Positions 1-12,713 of a DNA stretch of 64,000 bases are shown one piece after another; position 1 is the stretch's first letter, and each line of letters opens with the position of its first letter. A model generated the notes under the pieces. The model did not search any database. It was not told the DNA's origin and was given only the letters and a program-made list of their open reading frames with translations. The position numbers and the translations under genes are program-made. The DNA comes from Saccharum officinarum (Eukaryota > Streptophyta > Magnoliopsida > Poales > Poaceae), in contig CM036223.1 of the NCBI GenBank assembly GCA_020631735.1, positions 14,261,356-14,325,355 of the forward strand, read 5' to 3'.

Positions 1-3000
1 AGTGCTGCCCAGCGTCGGGTAGCCGTCGTGGCAGCCGCAGGCTCTCGTGGCCAGCTAGCCACGGGCCACCACGGGGCCAACCGAGGCCACCAGTAGGTGC
101 ACGGGCGTCCCCTGATGCTCCCCCACCATTCCCCCTTCGCCGTCGTGCCTTCTCCGGCCGCCACCGGCCGTTTTACCGGCGAGCTCCTCTGTTCAAATCG
201 CGTCAGGGACCTCGCGGGAGAATTCGACTAAATCCAGGGGCCTAACTGCACAGTCAGTGACTCAGATAAATAGTGCTCTCGGGACTGATTCGTAATTATT
301 TTGCAGGAAATTTGGAAATTCATAGTAAATCATAGAAAAATCGTAAATTAGCAAATGAGGACTTTTTGGAATCCTTGTGAAATTCTCTATGCAGTAGATC
401 TATAATATCACATGTTTTAGTTCAAAGTTTTCTCTGTAAAAATAGGTTTGTGCAGCTAGGTTTTTAATGCTAGTTGAATTTGTCATTTTCATAACTATAG
501 ATCTAGGGCTCCAAATGAAGTGAAATTTTTGTGGCATGCTACTCATATGATGTTTAATGTGTGGTAATTATTTCATGAATTTTGGTTGCCATATGAGTGA
601 GTTATTAGTGTATCTTGCTCTCACATGAATTCTTGCAATAGCAATTTGTCTTTTTCATAGAGGTTGATATACATGTCCAAATGACTTGAAATTTGTACAG
701 TAGACTATTGGGTGTATGTAAGAGCTATTGTAATTTTTGTAGATTTTATTATGGACTTTTGGTATATGTTTATTATTTCACCTTGCTATCTAAATAAATT
801 AAGAAATGCATTAAAAGAATTTATTTAGTGATGAGCACTATGCTTTTTGGTGATCATTTAACATGCACTTTATGATGGTTACATTGGTTGTGGCCAAATA
901 TATGTTTGGAATGTAAGTTAATATTTATTCTTGCAATTGATGCTTTCCTGGACAGTTTCTGGGACTTTGGTAATTGCACCATGAAAATGATGTTTGATGA
1001 GAAACATGCTTATATAAAAGTTGTAGATAACTCATTAAGCTAGCTTGTGTTAAATTTTGGTGGCATTTGGCCTTATAGTTTGTGAGTAATGACTGTTCCA
1101 AGTTGGGTTCCAGAAATAGTTGTTCTCTGGAATCTCTGGACTAGATTCTGTAAATATGCATGTTTGACTTGGTTAACTTGAGAATCATGCTAAGATGATT
1201 AAAAATGAATTATGGACAATTTCATAAGCTTTCCAGAATGTCTTGTTGCATGGCTATTGGATTTGTGTAACTCCAGTTATGATCCAAACATGCAGCTGTT
1301 GTTTGCAGTCTAGAAATAAATAGATAATAGTTGTGGTTGTTTACTCCATGTGTTGCTAAGTGTGGCTTATGCCCTTGTTGATGGTCAAGTTAAGATACTT
1401 GTGATCTGGTTAAACTTGTGTTATGCTTGATGTGCTTGCCCTCTTTAATTGGTTGTGTGATGTTAGTTAAATAGCTTTTGGTGTCTATGTCTGAATCGTC
1501 TGTTTACTTGAATGATTATGTGATGCATCTTATGTTACCATTCATCATATTCATACACATGCATCTTGCATCTCATTTAGGTTCGCTAGATACACCACGT
1601 GAAGGATGAGATTTTGAAGCCAAACCTGAAGACGATGTTTGGTGGACCTGTCCCGAAGATGGAAGGACTAAACAAGTGTCGGGATGGGAGATGCTCGCCA
1701 AGCGAGTGTCATTTGTCAATCACTAACCTAGTGTTCGATCCCAGGCAAGCCCCGGAGCATTTCTTTCCCCCGGTTTGCAATTATTTTATGAATGCTTTAC
1801 TTTAACTGCTGCATTATGTTTAGGAGTTGTTTGCAACCGTTGCTGCATTATACCTTGTTTACTCCGTTCTACCCTATCCTTGTCACCCTGTTACCCGCAG
1901 TCAAGTAATTGCTTAGCTTGCTTAGACCGGTAGAAGTCAGGTGATTTCCTGTCACCTGCGAGCTATAGGTGTTTACCTAGATCTGCTTGAGAAAAGATGT
2001 CATCATGAAATAACTAAGTGTTAATGTGAAATTGAGACCGGACGGAAACTTGCAGGGTTTCGGACTGTAGTGTTTTCCGTCTGTGTCGATTAAGGACCGT
2101 CCGTTGTTGGGCCTCGGGTCATGTTGAACGCATGCCTCACATTTAGCTGGCCGGATAAAGTACCTTTGGACCGCGAAGCTAGGAGATTATTCGGGCCAAG
2201 TGGATTGCCCGCAACGCACTGTACCGGAGTAGTAGTGGCAGGATACTGGGGCGCGATGATAAGACCAAAGAGCAGTCGGGCGGCCCCTGGGTACATATGG
2301 TTCCTGGCAAGCTCGTGACTTTACCTGAATGGTTGACTCGGTGACCAACACCTCACTTTAGCAGGTGAGTGAGGTTTGTGTGAGGAATAACTTACCAGCT
2401 GGTTAATAATCGATTCGAATCGCCATCGTTCACTGGATAGTGAGCACTTGACTTGTGCTACTTCATTGTAGTAATATTGATGGAACACTTGGACAGTTAT
2501 ATGAAATATGATATAATGGAAGTTGTTAGTGATCATTGGTTATCATTACCTGTTTAATTACATGTTACTTTAGTACAGGTGCAAATGTAGTTGACAGGTT
2601 AATAAAGATTTAACTTGATGCAAAGCTTTTGTAAAGATTCTCTAAATACTAAAAATGTCTTTTTGCAAATGAGTCAGCTACCCCACCAGAAAGCCTGTCA
2701 TGATTCCTTAGTGTCTTTTATTTTTGGTTCTAACGGGTAAGTCTAGCTGAGTACCTTCTCGTACTCAGGGTTTATCCCCACTTGTTGCAGGTTGTGATGT
2801 ATCGTGGCTACTGCAAGAATTGGATGGCTCCTGCTGTAATGGCGGAGTGTGATCATGGGCATGATCCTTCTGAGCTATCTTGTCTCTCATGCTTTTGTTG
2901 GAAATTAACCTTGGTACTGGCATGTATTTGAATTAAGGTGATATTAGTTTCAAACTATTTTGCTTCCGCTACTTTTAAACTTGAGTTGTAATAACTCTAC

Positions 3001-3215
3001 CGAACTCCGATATATGTTGAATTACTTATGAAATGGATGTAACATATGACCTGTTATGTTGGACCACTACGATCTTGGCTTGTATGTTGGTTGATTTGAA
3101 ATCCCTCGTGATTTTTTTGGACTACCGGAGTTATAGGAGCTTAAGTACGGAAATTTAATTGCTCCGGCGATTGTTTTTGTACTTTTGTTCTTATAATTTG
3201 GGCGGTTCCGTGACA
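1..3215 (+). repeat. E1 5' LTR, distal 3.2 kb
   Basis: Matches 9504-12713 with scattered substitutions and a few short indels. It ends in TTCCGTGACA. It contains the GAGTAC-(6)-GTACTC hairpin (2749-2766) and a protein-like frame around 1570-1730. Its first bases correspond to LTR position about 1355, so roughly 1.35 kb of this LTR lies left of the window. Confidence 0.9.
2749..2766 (+). other. LTR hairpin GAGTAC-CTTCTC-GTACTC (E1 left)
   Basis: A perfect 6-bp inverted repeat with a 6-nt loop lies between TAACGGGTAAGTCT and CAGGGTTTATCCCC. The same stem recurs in E2 with a different loop base, and in E3 with one G-U pair. Confidence 0.6.
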
Positions 3216-3233
3216 GGTAGCATCGGAGCAAGG
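3216..3233 (+). other. E1 degenerate primer-binding site
   Basis: Immediately after the LTR end, GGTAGCATCGGAGC resembles the initiator-Met tRNA complement TGGTATCAGAGC seen intact in E3 and E4, but it carries extra bases and a substitution. Its position is right for a PBS; the sequence fit is only partial. Confidence 0.4.
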
Positions 3234-5613
3234 TTCAACACTAAACATGTCACATGTGTATTGAAAACAAAGGTTTTGTTTGCAAAAATCAGTTTTTGAC
3301 AACTTATAGCTACTACATATATAGGTTTGTCCAAATCTGAATTTTTAAATCTAAGTATGCCAGTGGTCATTTCCTTTATGCCCAATTAAGGACCCTTAGG
3401 TGGCTTAAGTAAGTACTAACTTGGGGGTTTTAATTTTTGCATCTACGCCCAAGCCAAGGTATGTATGAGTGATAACTTGACCGCACTGTTACCCTGTGGT
3501 CGAATGGTAGAGGTAACCTTCATATATGAAATAGCCATATATGTCGCTAGAGTTACATTCTTACAATGTCGCACCTACGCCAAGGTAAGTGTGAGTTGGG
3601 AGAGCATGACCGTTCAACCGTCGGTCTAGGGGAGAGTTAGCTATGGTTACTGTCATAATTACATGTTTAACCATGTATTTATGAAAGTACTTAATTGTGG
3701 GTACATTTATTGGGTAGCTATGATACCGAAGTATATGCATCAGGGGATGTATGTATGGAGAGTATTTAGTTTACTGCTTTCATTGTGTGCTATATTGGGA
3801 ATTGTTGGGCTGCAATGAAATTTTCTGCAGGTACGCTAACCACGAATGCGTAAGTTGAATGTAGCTGACGACTAGCTCTATATCGAGAGAATGCGTGTTA
3901 TGCCACCGACATAGAACGTGACTACCACCTTAGGCTGGCAATCTTGTGAGGACGAATAGGACGAAGCATGCATCATCATGATTGTTGCTTTGTGCATATA
4001 ACTATGCTCCTCTCACCTTTGTCCTAATAAATAAGTAATGTGTGATTGATGTGCTGCACTATCCTCCTTGTATGGAGTTAGTCAAGAATGCCTTTTCCAT
4101 GTTACTTGAACAGAAAGTGCTTGAAATAGTGTGTGCTTAGCCTTGATTGAAATAATTAGGGTTATATGATTGAACTTATAAATGTCCTCTAGTTTAGTCT
4201 AATGGTGGATGTGTTGCTCATGCAAGCTCTTGCAAATGCTTTAGATCTCACTTAAGTAATTGTGATTCTTATGTCTAAGCTAAATTATGGTTTGGTCTAA
4301 AGTAATAATGCTTGGAGTTACTAGAATAATGTGGTTGTGTGCTCTCTTGTTAACGAAACAAGTGGAAACATTGTTTTGTATGCATTGAACTTTGGTTGCT
4401 AGAACAGTTTCTGTTGCAGTAATGTTTTCATGGTCATAATTATGTAATATGTGAATTAGTCCTTAGTGTGAATAAGAAAGTTATAGATAACTTAGTAAGC
4501 TTTCCAATAAGTCTAGTACCACCTTAGTTTGATGCTTACAACTTATGTTTTGTTTAAAACACGTGTCTGCTGCGTGCTGTCTAGGCTCTGTGTATGCACT
4601 AAGTTGGTTACTTTAGCATGCTTTTGTTTTGTCTAAACTTGTAGTTAGTTCTTGTTGGATAAATGCTTGTTAGGTGTGAGCCTTCTGCTTAGTATCGAGC
4701 GCTTAAGCTAACCTGACTCGTTGTCTCAAGTGTCCGCTTAAAACAGTGATGTTGTGTAGATGCTTGTTATCTAGGTAGTGTCATAGTTGACCTCTCTTTT
4801 GTCCTCGGTGAGCATGCGAGTGTCGAATAGCTTTATCCTAGAACAATGCTCATGTTGCGTAATCACATGGTTGTCGTCTTGAATTAGGTTCTCTCTTAGG
4901 AGCTTGAGCCTGTAGACGTGGTTGCTAGCCCTTGAATGTTTGTGTATCTATGCCTTGCTTGAACTGTAGGCCCTAGCATAGTCCCCTTATATATTTGCTT
5001 AGGCCTTGGATGTCCGCTACCTTTTGGAGAATGCCCTTGTTTGACCAACCAAGTTAGTCCTAACGAACGTCGATCTTGACCACAGTTGTTGCTTGCCAAG
5101 TTTTGGAGACCATACCCAATTCCATGTTGGACCTCCCGATTGTCTCTCCTACAGATGATCCGAGCAACGCTAATCTCTCGTTGTCTGATCTAGAAATCTT
5201 TGGTTGCGAAATCAGGTGGCTATATTATCAACCCAATCTCAGATCGGTGTATCATTTTGTTCTGGAAGTTTGCTAAGTCCATCTCAACTTCTAATGCCTC
5301 TCAACGTTATTAATCTTGATCTCATGTTATTGTCCAACGTGACCGGAACCTTTCATCTGGTAATCACCTTGGTGGACGCAAGACATGCGTGGAAATGACC
5401 AAGAACCCTTGCTCAGTTGGCTTCGGCAATTAAGCTATGTTCTCTTGCGCTATGTTTCAATCTTTGAATTGCCTCCTCGTTGACTCTAAACCTTGTAACT
5501 ACCCTTGCTTGCTACTCCTCCCTTGTCTGGTACTTGTTCTTACCACCCAATCGGTGCCACTTAAAATTCCACTTTGTTTGTGCGTTTAATAATGGTGTTA
5601 CGGTTAGCATTCT

Positions 5614-5696
5614 ATGGTGTCGCGACGAAACCGAGAGCCTCCTGTGGGCGCGCACACAAGGTTGTGCTGCTCGGCACGCGCTGGTATCAGGTTGCT
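5614..5696 (+). other. Conserved GC-rich internal block, E1 copy
   Basis: It begins TGGTGTCGCGACGAAACC and ends CGCGCTGGTATCAGGTTG. Equivalent blocks occur once in each of the other three LTR elements (about 37015-37095 inverted, 52000-52083, 59694-59774) although the surrounding sequence differs. The right end resembles a tRNA-Met primer site (TGGTATCAG). Function unknown; a packaging, dimerisation or priming signal is possible. Confidence 0.7.
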
Positions 5697-8112
5697 AGTC
5701 ATGATCCATTATGAAACAACAGCCGATGTGTTATTTCTTGTGACCGTTTTCCTTGGTTATCTCCCTACATCTTATCTGAAGATTCATATCTCAGACCATA
5801 TGTAGTAGAGCTTCCTCCTGAAGTTGCTAAGAGGATAACCTTTGAAGAACAGTCACCGACATAAACATTAACAGACTGCAAGAGGTGGTAGACAAGTGAC
5901 TCTTCCCAAGTGTCCTTGTACAATGTCGGTCATCGATTGAGCAATGTATGTCATCCCTGTTGAATCGAATGGGACCTAACACTAAATGATTGGACAAGTT
6001 ATCCGTTGGAAAAGAACCGATCGTCACTTGGTGCATATGACCTAACTATCAAAGTATTGATCCTTGTGTGGATGACAGTCATACAGATGAAATCAACTCT
6101 CTCTGGTGTGACTCCTTATCTGTAGACATCGATGCCGGCCACTTGTTTGTGCCTCAACTGCAATTATTGTGGTGGTCAAGAGTAAAGGTTGGAACTTTGG
6201 AAATTGAGAGACAACTGATTAGTTACCAGTAAGAAGGTTAATCTCTAGTCAAGTAATGATTCTTCGATAGCTATGATGGTTATGTCCCGACGAACAATAG
6301 TAAGCAAGGAAGCCAAAAAGCCGGTCAGAAAGGCAAGTGCTACTTCTTCTCCAAATGTACTTTCAAGTCAATTCTGTCTTGGACAATCACGTATATAGTG
6401 CAAGATGTTGTATTAGCCAAGTGAAGAACTAGAGAAAGCATGTCCCTAGTTTCGATCAGCATCATTGTGCCCCTAGGTACCACAAACGGTTTTGGTTCAA
6501 GGTTCTATTGGACGAAGTGCTAGAAAATATTCAGAAATGGTTCCTTATCTACGTAAGGATGCCCTCCATGTGGAATAATGCTTTGTGCTATGTGAAAACA
6601 GCCCACAAGTCCAATGCTTGTGCATCGTCAAGATTGGTGTCTAGATCAATAGCGGAAATTGTTCTCTAAGAAACATGTTAGGAAGACTATAACCTCCATC
6701 CCCAGCTAGAGCAAGGCTACTGCTGCTATGAGAAAGATGAGAGAGTGCAAAACACACACCTCAACATGTGAAGCAAAAGAAAAGGAAGAACACAAAAAAA
6801 TCTGTCTAGATTTTGTGGTACTACACCGGTTATCTTCAAATCGACGGTTAGTGACCCAAACAAAGTTGGATTGACCCCAAACCTGGTAACCTCATTCCTT
6901 GCTTAGGACTCTTCAATGTCTTAAGTGGGTATGAGTATTGGTTGTGTAAAACATAGGATTTGAGAGATGTCTTGTCAGCTTGGTTTGCTGCCATTTCAGA
7001 ACAGAGCTATTTTGGTGGATGGGTTGTTGGATAGTCAAACGGTGTCCGTTTGAGCTCAATTTTGGCAAGCAATTAGAAGACCCGTGGATCTAGATGACCA
7101 TCAAAAATTTGTGCATATTGGAACAGTAGTTGTATGATATGAACAGAAAACAAAGGGGCTACATAATCGGTAATTTCTCTATTGACTGCGATCATCCTTT
7201 GCATTGGAAGGTTATGTTTGTAATGCATGCCAAGAACTTGCAATTGATAGGCATTAGAATGGAAGCCTCAATGTCAAAAATAGATCAAGAATGCTAGTTT
7301 TTCTATAGTGCAAGTCAACCCAACTTATTACGCAACTGCACCATGAAGGAAAATTGTGCTCAACCTGCTTAGTGGTGAACTAGTTCCCTAGTTTGGTGGA
7401 TACTTGCAACTTTTGTTGTCTTCTAGACCTGGCTATCATCCTTTTGCAGTAATGGTTCTCTAGTGCTGATGTGCCTCTGGTACTTTATATGTGTTTTTAT
7501 TTAAGAGATTGTCTCTGATTTAACCCATATAACTGTTGCCTTTGTATAAGAGAATCTTTTTAGGTGACTTTTGGCAGAAATCCAGGACAGACAGAGTCAG
7601 CTATCACTTTCACTATTCCCTCAACAGACTCAAATAATACAGTGTTGGCATCATAGAAAGAGAACTGCACACGTGGAGCAATATGTAGTTTTCCATCAGT
7701 TGGCATCTAAGTGAGTGAGTTATCTATGACCGGTATAGACATTGTCCATTGGTTAGACGGTTTCTGATAGCCTCAAAGAATGATTACCTCGTATATGGAT
7801 CCAACCCTTATCGGAAGTTGTACATGCTATGCCACTAGAAAAGTAAATGCTATGAGTAATTAGTCCATGCTCGTAGTACTCTCCGTGCACCATGAATGAA
7901 GTACCGTATTGTCTTGGATTCCTCCTAAAGTAGCAATGCTTCATGGAAGTCAGTGAAGAAAATTCTTCAGACAAAAGTTTCTGCATAGAGCGAGTATTAG
8001 AAAGTGTCTTGCCCAATTAGCCTCTCTGATGCTTGAAGCTAAGTAGCCTGATGCGCTTGTGGATGTTGGAATTGGATAACATGCTTCTCTTCCCTTGAAA
8101 AGTCCTTAGCAC

Positions 8113-8149
8113 CGAATCTCGGGACGCGATTCTTTTAAGGGGGGAGGGT
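8113..8149 (+). other. E1 polypurine tract with pol-tail-like sequence
   Basis: GAATCTCGGGACGCGATTC is followed by TTTTAAGGGGGGAGGG and then the LTR start at 8150. In frame it reads E-S-R-D-A-I-L-L-R-G, which I take to be the relic C-terminus of a chromovirus-type Gypsy polyprotein. E2, E3 and E4 keep the same arrangement. The PPT assignment is strong by position; the pol-tail reading is inference. Confidence 0.7.
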
Positions 8150-11100
8150 TGTAACACCCCAGGTGTTTGCCACCAGTTAAGCAGTGGGTTGGAGCTCAAA
8201 CATGATAGATTAAGTGGAGATGATGGTGTCAAGGTCAACCTATGGACAGGAGCCCCAACCTAAACTTGGATGTTGCACCATTGCTTTACATATAGGCAGT
8301 TTTCAATATATATGCTTGGGTGGTGTTTTTACAATATCTTCATGTGTCTCACCTTAGTACCTATCTATATTGGTCACTCAAAAAGTTTCATGAAGTTTGG
8401 AATCAAAAAGTCACATGAAATGATAAGTTATATCCTTGTTGGAATGATTTTACTAAGTGCTTGAATTGCACTATCAAGTGAATGGAAATATAGGTCATCA
8501 ACCCAACCTTGCAACCTTGCCCAAAAGACTCTAGATGGACTCTACAACAAAAGTCGTGAAAGGTTCGTGTTGAGCAAATGCCCCGAAAATGCTCCAATGG
8601 ATCAAAAAGGATGATTTAAGCTTCATCGTGATCCTACATTGGTCAAAGTATAACAGTAGTTTCTATACCAGTTTTGAGGTTGAACCTTAAATGAGAGTTG
8701 TAGTTCACTTTATGTAGAAGAAACTTTGTTTTTGGACCAAGAGCTAGATCAGCTTGGAAGTGAGTCTAATTGGTGCACAAAGATTGAATTTGCTGCAGTT
8801 TTCAGCACTTAGAATATTTCTAAGTCTGGAAATTCATCGACATCGGCAATGGCGTCTCGCGTTCTCCAAAATTTGTTAAGCATCTCAAGTTGACCCAAAA
8901 GTGAAAGTTGGAGTTTACATCTTGATGAAGAGCATACAAAAAGTTGAGTTCAGTTTGACGAAATTTTGACCATCGAATGCAAGTTTCCGTGACTGCCGTC
9001 AAGGTGTTGACACTGCTATTTTGGCAACTAGTTAACTGCTAATCCGTTGCTCTAATGACCTTGGCTCCTTAATGAAAAACGTAGAGCTTCGTGTGGGCTC
9101 CAACTTTGGTTTTTGGCCCATGTCCTGATTCGGCCTAGATCTAGCCCAAAAGTGCCGCCCACCATGCCCCGTTCGTCGCTCGCCACGTGCTCGACGATTC
9201 GCCCACGCGGCCGCCATGCCCCGCGGCCATGCTCCACGCGCCGTGGGCGCCCTGCTATGGTCGCGCCTTTTCCCCATGTTGTGCGGACGCCCGAGCCCTC
9301 CACTCCTCACTCGTCTTTGTGCTCACTCACTCCTCCTTGCCTCTGCAGTGCGCGGACGCCGTCGCCATTGTCGTCATGACGAGCTCCGCCGAGCAGAGCC
9401 GCTGCTGCCTACCACTCCATCCCTCCTCCTCCTCGCGTGTGCGCACCGCTGTGGCACAGCCACCCGCGACCCTCAGTGCCGTCGTCGCGCCCTATGCGTC
9501 GCCAGTGCTGCCCAGCGTCGGGTAGCCGTCGTGGCAGCCGCAGGCTCTCGTGGCCAGCTAGCCACGGGCCACCACGGGGCCAACCGAGGCCACCAGCAGG
9601 TGCACGGGCGTCCCCTGATGCTCCGCCATTCCCCCTTCGCCGTCGTGCCTTCTCCGGCCGCCACCGGCCGTTTTACCGGCGAGCTCCTCTGTTCAAATCG
9701 CGTCAGGGACCTCGCGGGAGAATTTGACTAAATCCAGGGGCCTAACTGCACAGTCAGTGACTCAGATAAATAGTGCTCTCGGGACTGATTCGTAATTATT
9801 TTGCAGGAAATTTGGAAATTCATAGTAAATCATAGAAAATCGTAAATTAGCAAATGAGGACTTTTTGGAATCCTTGTGAAATTCTCTATGCAGTAGATCT
9901 ATAATATCACATGTTTTAGTTCAAAGTTTTCTCTTTAAAAATAGGTTTGTGCAGCTAGGTTTTTAATGCTAGTTGAATTTGTCATTTTCATAACTATAGA
10001 TCTAGGGCTCCAAATGAAGTGAAATTTTTGTGGCATGCTACTCATATGATGTTTAATGTGTGGTAATTATTTCATGAATTTTGGTTGCCATATGAGTGAG
10101 TTATTAGTGTATCTTGCTCTCACATGAATTCTTGCAATAGCAATTTGTCTTTTTCATAGAGGTTGATATACATGTCCAAATGACTTGAAATTTGTACAGT
10201 AGACTATTGGGTGTATGTAAGAGCTACTGTAATGTTTGTAGATTTTATTATGGACTTTTGGTATATGTTTATTATTTCACCTTGCTATCTAAATAAATTA
10301 AGAAATGCATTAAAAGAATTTATTTAGTGATGAGCACTATGCTTTTTGGTGATCATTTAACATGCACTTTATGATGGTTACATTGGTTGTTGCCAAATAT
10401 ATGTTTGGAATGTAAGTTAATATTTATTCTTGCAATTGATGCTTTCCTGGACAGTTTCTAGGACTTTGGTAATTGCACCATGAAAATGATGTTTGATGAG
10501 AAACATGCTTATATAAAAGTTGTAGATAACTCATTAAGCTAGCTTGTGTTAAATTTTGGTGGCATTTGGCCTTATAGTTTGTGAGTAATGACTGTTCCAA
10601 GTTGGGTTCCAGAAATAGTTGTTCTCTGGAATCTCTGGACTAGATTCTGTAAATATGCATGTTTGACTTGGTTAACTTGAGAATCATGCTAAGATGATTA
10701 AAAATGAATTATGGACAATTTCATAAGATTTCCAGAATGTCTTGTTGCATGGCTATTGGATTTGTATAACTCCAGTTATGATCCAAACATGCAGCTGTTG
10801 TTTGCAGTCTAGAAATAAATAGATAATAGTTGTGGTTGTTTACTCCATGTGTTGCTAAGTGTGGCTTATGCCCTTGTTGATGGTCAAGTTAAGATACTTG
10901 TGATCTGGTTAAACTTGTGTTATGCTTGATGTGCTTGCCCTCTTTAATTGGTTGTGTGATGTTAGTTAAATAGCTTTTGGTGTCTATGTCTGAATCGTCT
11001 GTTTACTTGAATGATTATGTGATGCATCTTATGTTACCATTCATCATATTCATACACATGCATCTTGCATCTCATTTAGGTTCGCTAGATACACCACGTG

Positions 11101-12713
11101 AAGGATGAGATTTTGAAGCCAAACCTGAAGACGATGTTTGGTGGACCTGTCCCGAAGATGGAAGGACTAAACAAGTGTCGGGATGGGAGATGCTCGCCAA
11201 GCGAGTGTCATTTGTCAATCACTAACCTAGTGTTCGATCCCAGGCAAGCCCTGGAGCATTTCTTTCCCCCGGTTTGCAATTATTTTATGAATGCTTTACT
11301 TTAACTGCTGCATTATATTTAGGAGTTGTTTGCAACCGTTGCTGCATTATACCTTGTTTACTCCGTTCTACCCTATCCTTGTCACCCTGTTACCCGCAGT
11401 CAAGTAATTACTTAGCTTGCTTAGACCGGTAGAAGTCGGGTGATTTCCTGTCACCTGCGAGCTATAGGTGTTTACCTGGATCTGCTTGAGAAAAGATGTC
11501 ATCATGAAATAACTAAGTGTTAATGTGAAATTGAGACCGGACGAAAACTTGCAGGGTTTCGGACTGTAGTGTTTTCCGTCTGTGTCGATTAAGGACCGTC
11601 CGTTGTTGGGCCTCGGGTCATGTTGAACGCATGCCTCACATTTAGCTGGCCGGATAAAGTACCTTCGGACCGCGAAGCTGGGAGATTATTCGGGCCGAGT
11701 GGATTGCCCGCAACGCACTGTACCGGAGTAGTAGTGGCAGGATACGGGGGCGCGATGATAAGGCCAAAGAGCTGTCGGGCGGCCCCCGGGTACATGTGGT
11801 TCCTGGCAAGCTCGCGACTTTACCTGAATGGTTGACTCGGTGACCAACACCTCACTTTAGCGGGTGAGTGAGGTTTGTGTGAGGAATAACTTACCAGCTG
11901 GTTAATAATCGATTCGAATCGCCATCGTTCACTAGATAGTGAGCACTTGACTTGAGCTACTTCATCGTAGTAATATTGATGGAACACTTGGACAGTTATA
12001 TGAAATATGCTATAATGGAAGTTGTTAGTGATCATTGATTATCATTACCTGTTTAATTACATGTTACTTTAGTACAGGTGCAAATGTAGTTGATAGGTTA
12101 ATAAAGATTTAGCTTGATGCAAAGCTTTTGTAAAGATTCTCTAAATACTAAAAATGCCTTTTTGCAAATGAGTCAGCTACCCCACCAGAAAGCCTGTCAT
12201 GATTCCTTGGTGTCTTTTATTTTTGGTTCTGACGGGTAAGTCTAGCTGAGTACCTTCTCGTACTCAGGGTTTATCCCCACTTGTTGCAGGTTGTGATGTA
12301 TCGTGGCTACTGCAAGAATCGGATGGCTCCTGCTGTAATGGCGGAGTGTGATCATGGGCATGATCCTTCTGAGCTATCTTGTCTCTCATGCTTTTGTTGG
12401 AAATTGACCTTGGTACTGGCATGTATTTGAATTAAGGTGATATTAGTTTCAAACTATTTTGCTTCCGCTACTTTTAAACTTGAGTTGTAATAACTCTACC
12501 GAACTCCGATATATGTTGAATTACTTATGAAATGGATGTAACATATGACCTGTTATGTTGGACCACTACGATCTTGGCTTGTATGTTGGTTGATTTGAAA
12601 TCCCTCGTGATTTTATTTACTACCGGAGTTATAGGAGCTTAAGTACGGAAATTTAATTGCTCCGGCGATTGTTTTTGTACTTTTGTTCTTATAATTTGGG
12701 CTGTTCCGTGACA
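8150..12713 (+). repeat. E1 3' LTR, complete (4564 bp)
   Basis: It starts TGTAACACCCCAGG right after the polypurine tract and ends CCGTGACA at 12713. A GC-rich CpG-containing segment lies at about 9130-9720, so long overlapping ORFs there reflect composition and not genes. Base 12714 starts ATATC, the 5-bp half of the expected target duplication; its partner lies outside the window. Confidence 0.9.
12248..12265 (+). other. LTR hairpin GAGTAC-CTTCTC-GTACTC (E1 right)
   Basis: This is the 3' LTR copy of the hairpin at 2749-2766, with identical stem and loop. Confidence 0.6.

Larger units (their letters stand above)
3216..8149 (+). mobile_element. E1 internal region, no protein-coding capacity seen
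   Basis: All frames are broken into pieces under about 90 codons and none resembles Ty3-gypsy or Ty1-copia proteins. The region is homologous, in reverse orientation, to the interior of E2 (35130-39716). Examples are the stretch around 3481-3560, found inverted at about 39600-39715, and 3841-3975, found inverted at about 39180-39310. It carries the shared GC-rich block at 5614-5696 and, near its right end, the pol-tail/PPT block. Two families with the same decayed interior suggest that the non-coding state predates their insertion. Confidence 0.75.
1..12713 (+). mobile_element. E1: large non-autonomous LTR retrotransposon (LARD-like), 5' end outside window
   Basis: Two long direct repeats (1-3215 and 9504-12713) match almost base for base and are the LTRs. 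The right one starts at 8150 with TGTAACACCCC and both end in CCGTGACA, giving TG...CA termini and an LTR of 4564 bp. A polypurine tract directly precedes the 3' LTR, and a degenerate initiator-Met primer site follows the 5' LTR, so the element reads on the + strand. The 4.9 kb between the LTRs has no ORF resembling gag, protease, RT, RNase H or integrase. Long LTRs with a non-coding interior fit a LARD-type element moved in trans. The missing 5' part of the left LTR should lie about 1.35 kb upstream of the window. The element interrupts a LINE whose reading resumes at 12714. Confidence 0.88.

Noticed and set aside
1599..1805. 68-codon frame conserved in both E1 LTR copies (again at 11098-11304)
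   Set aside because: It is in a different frame from the VWW...MLAKR reading shared with E2, and two LTR copies are identical by descent, so conservation is not evidence of coding.
9032..9731. Several overlapping Arg/Pro-rich ORFs on both strands
   Set aside because: They lie in a CpG-rich part of the E1 LTR; open frames on both strands at once reflect composition.
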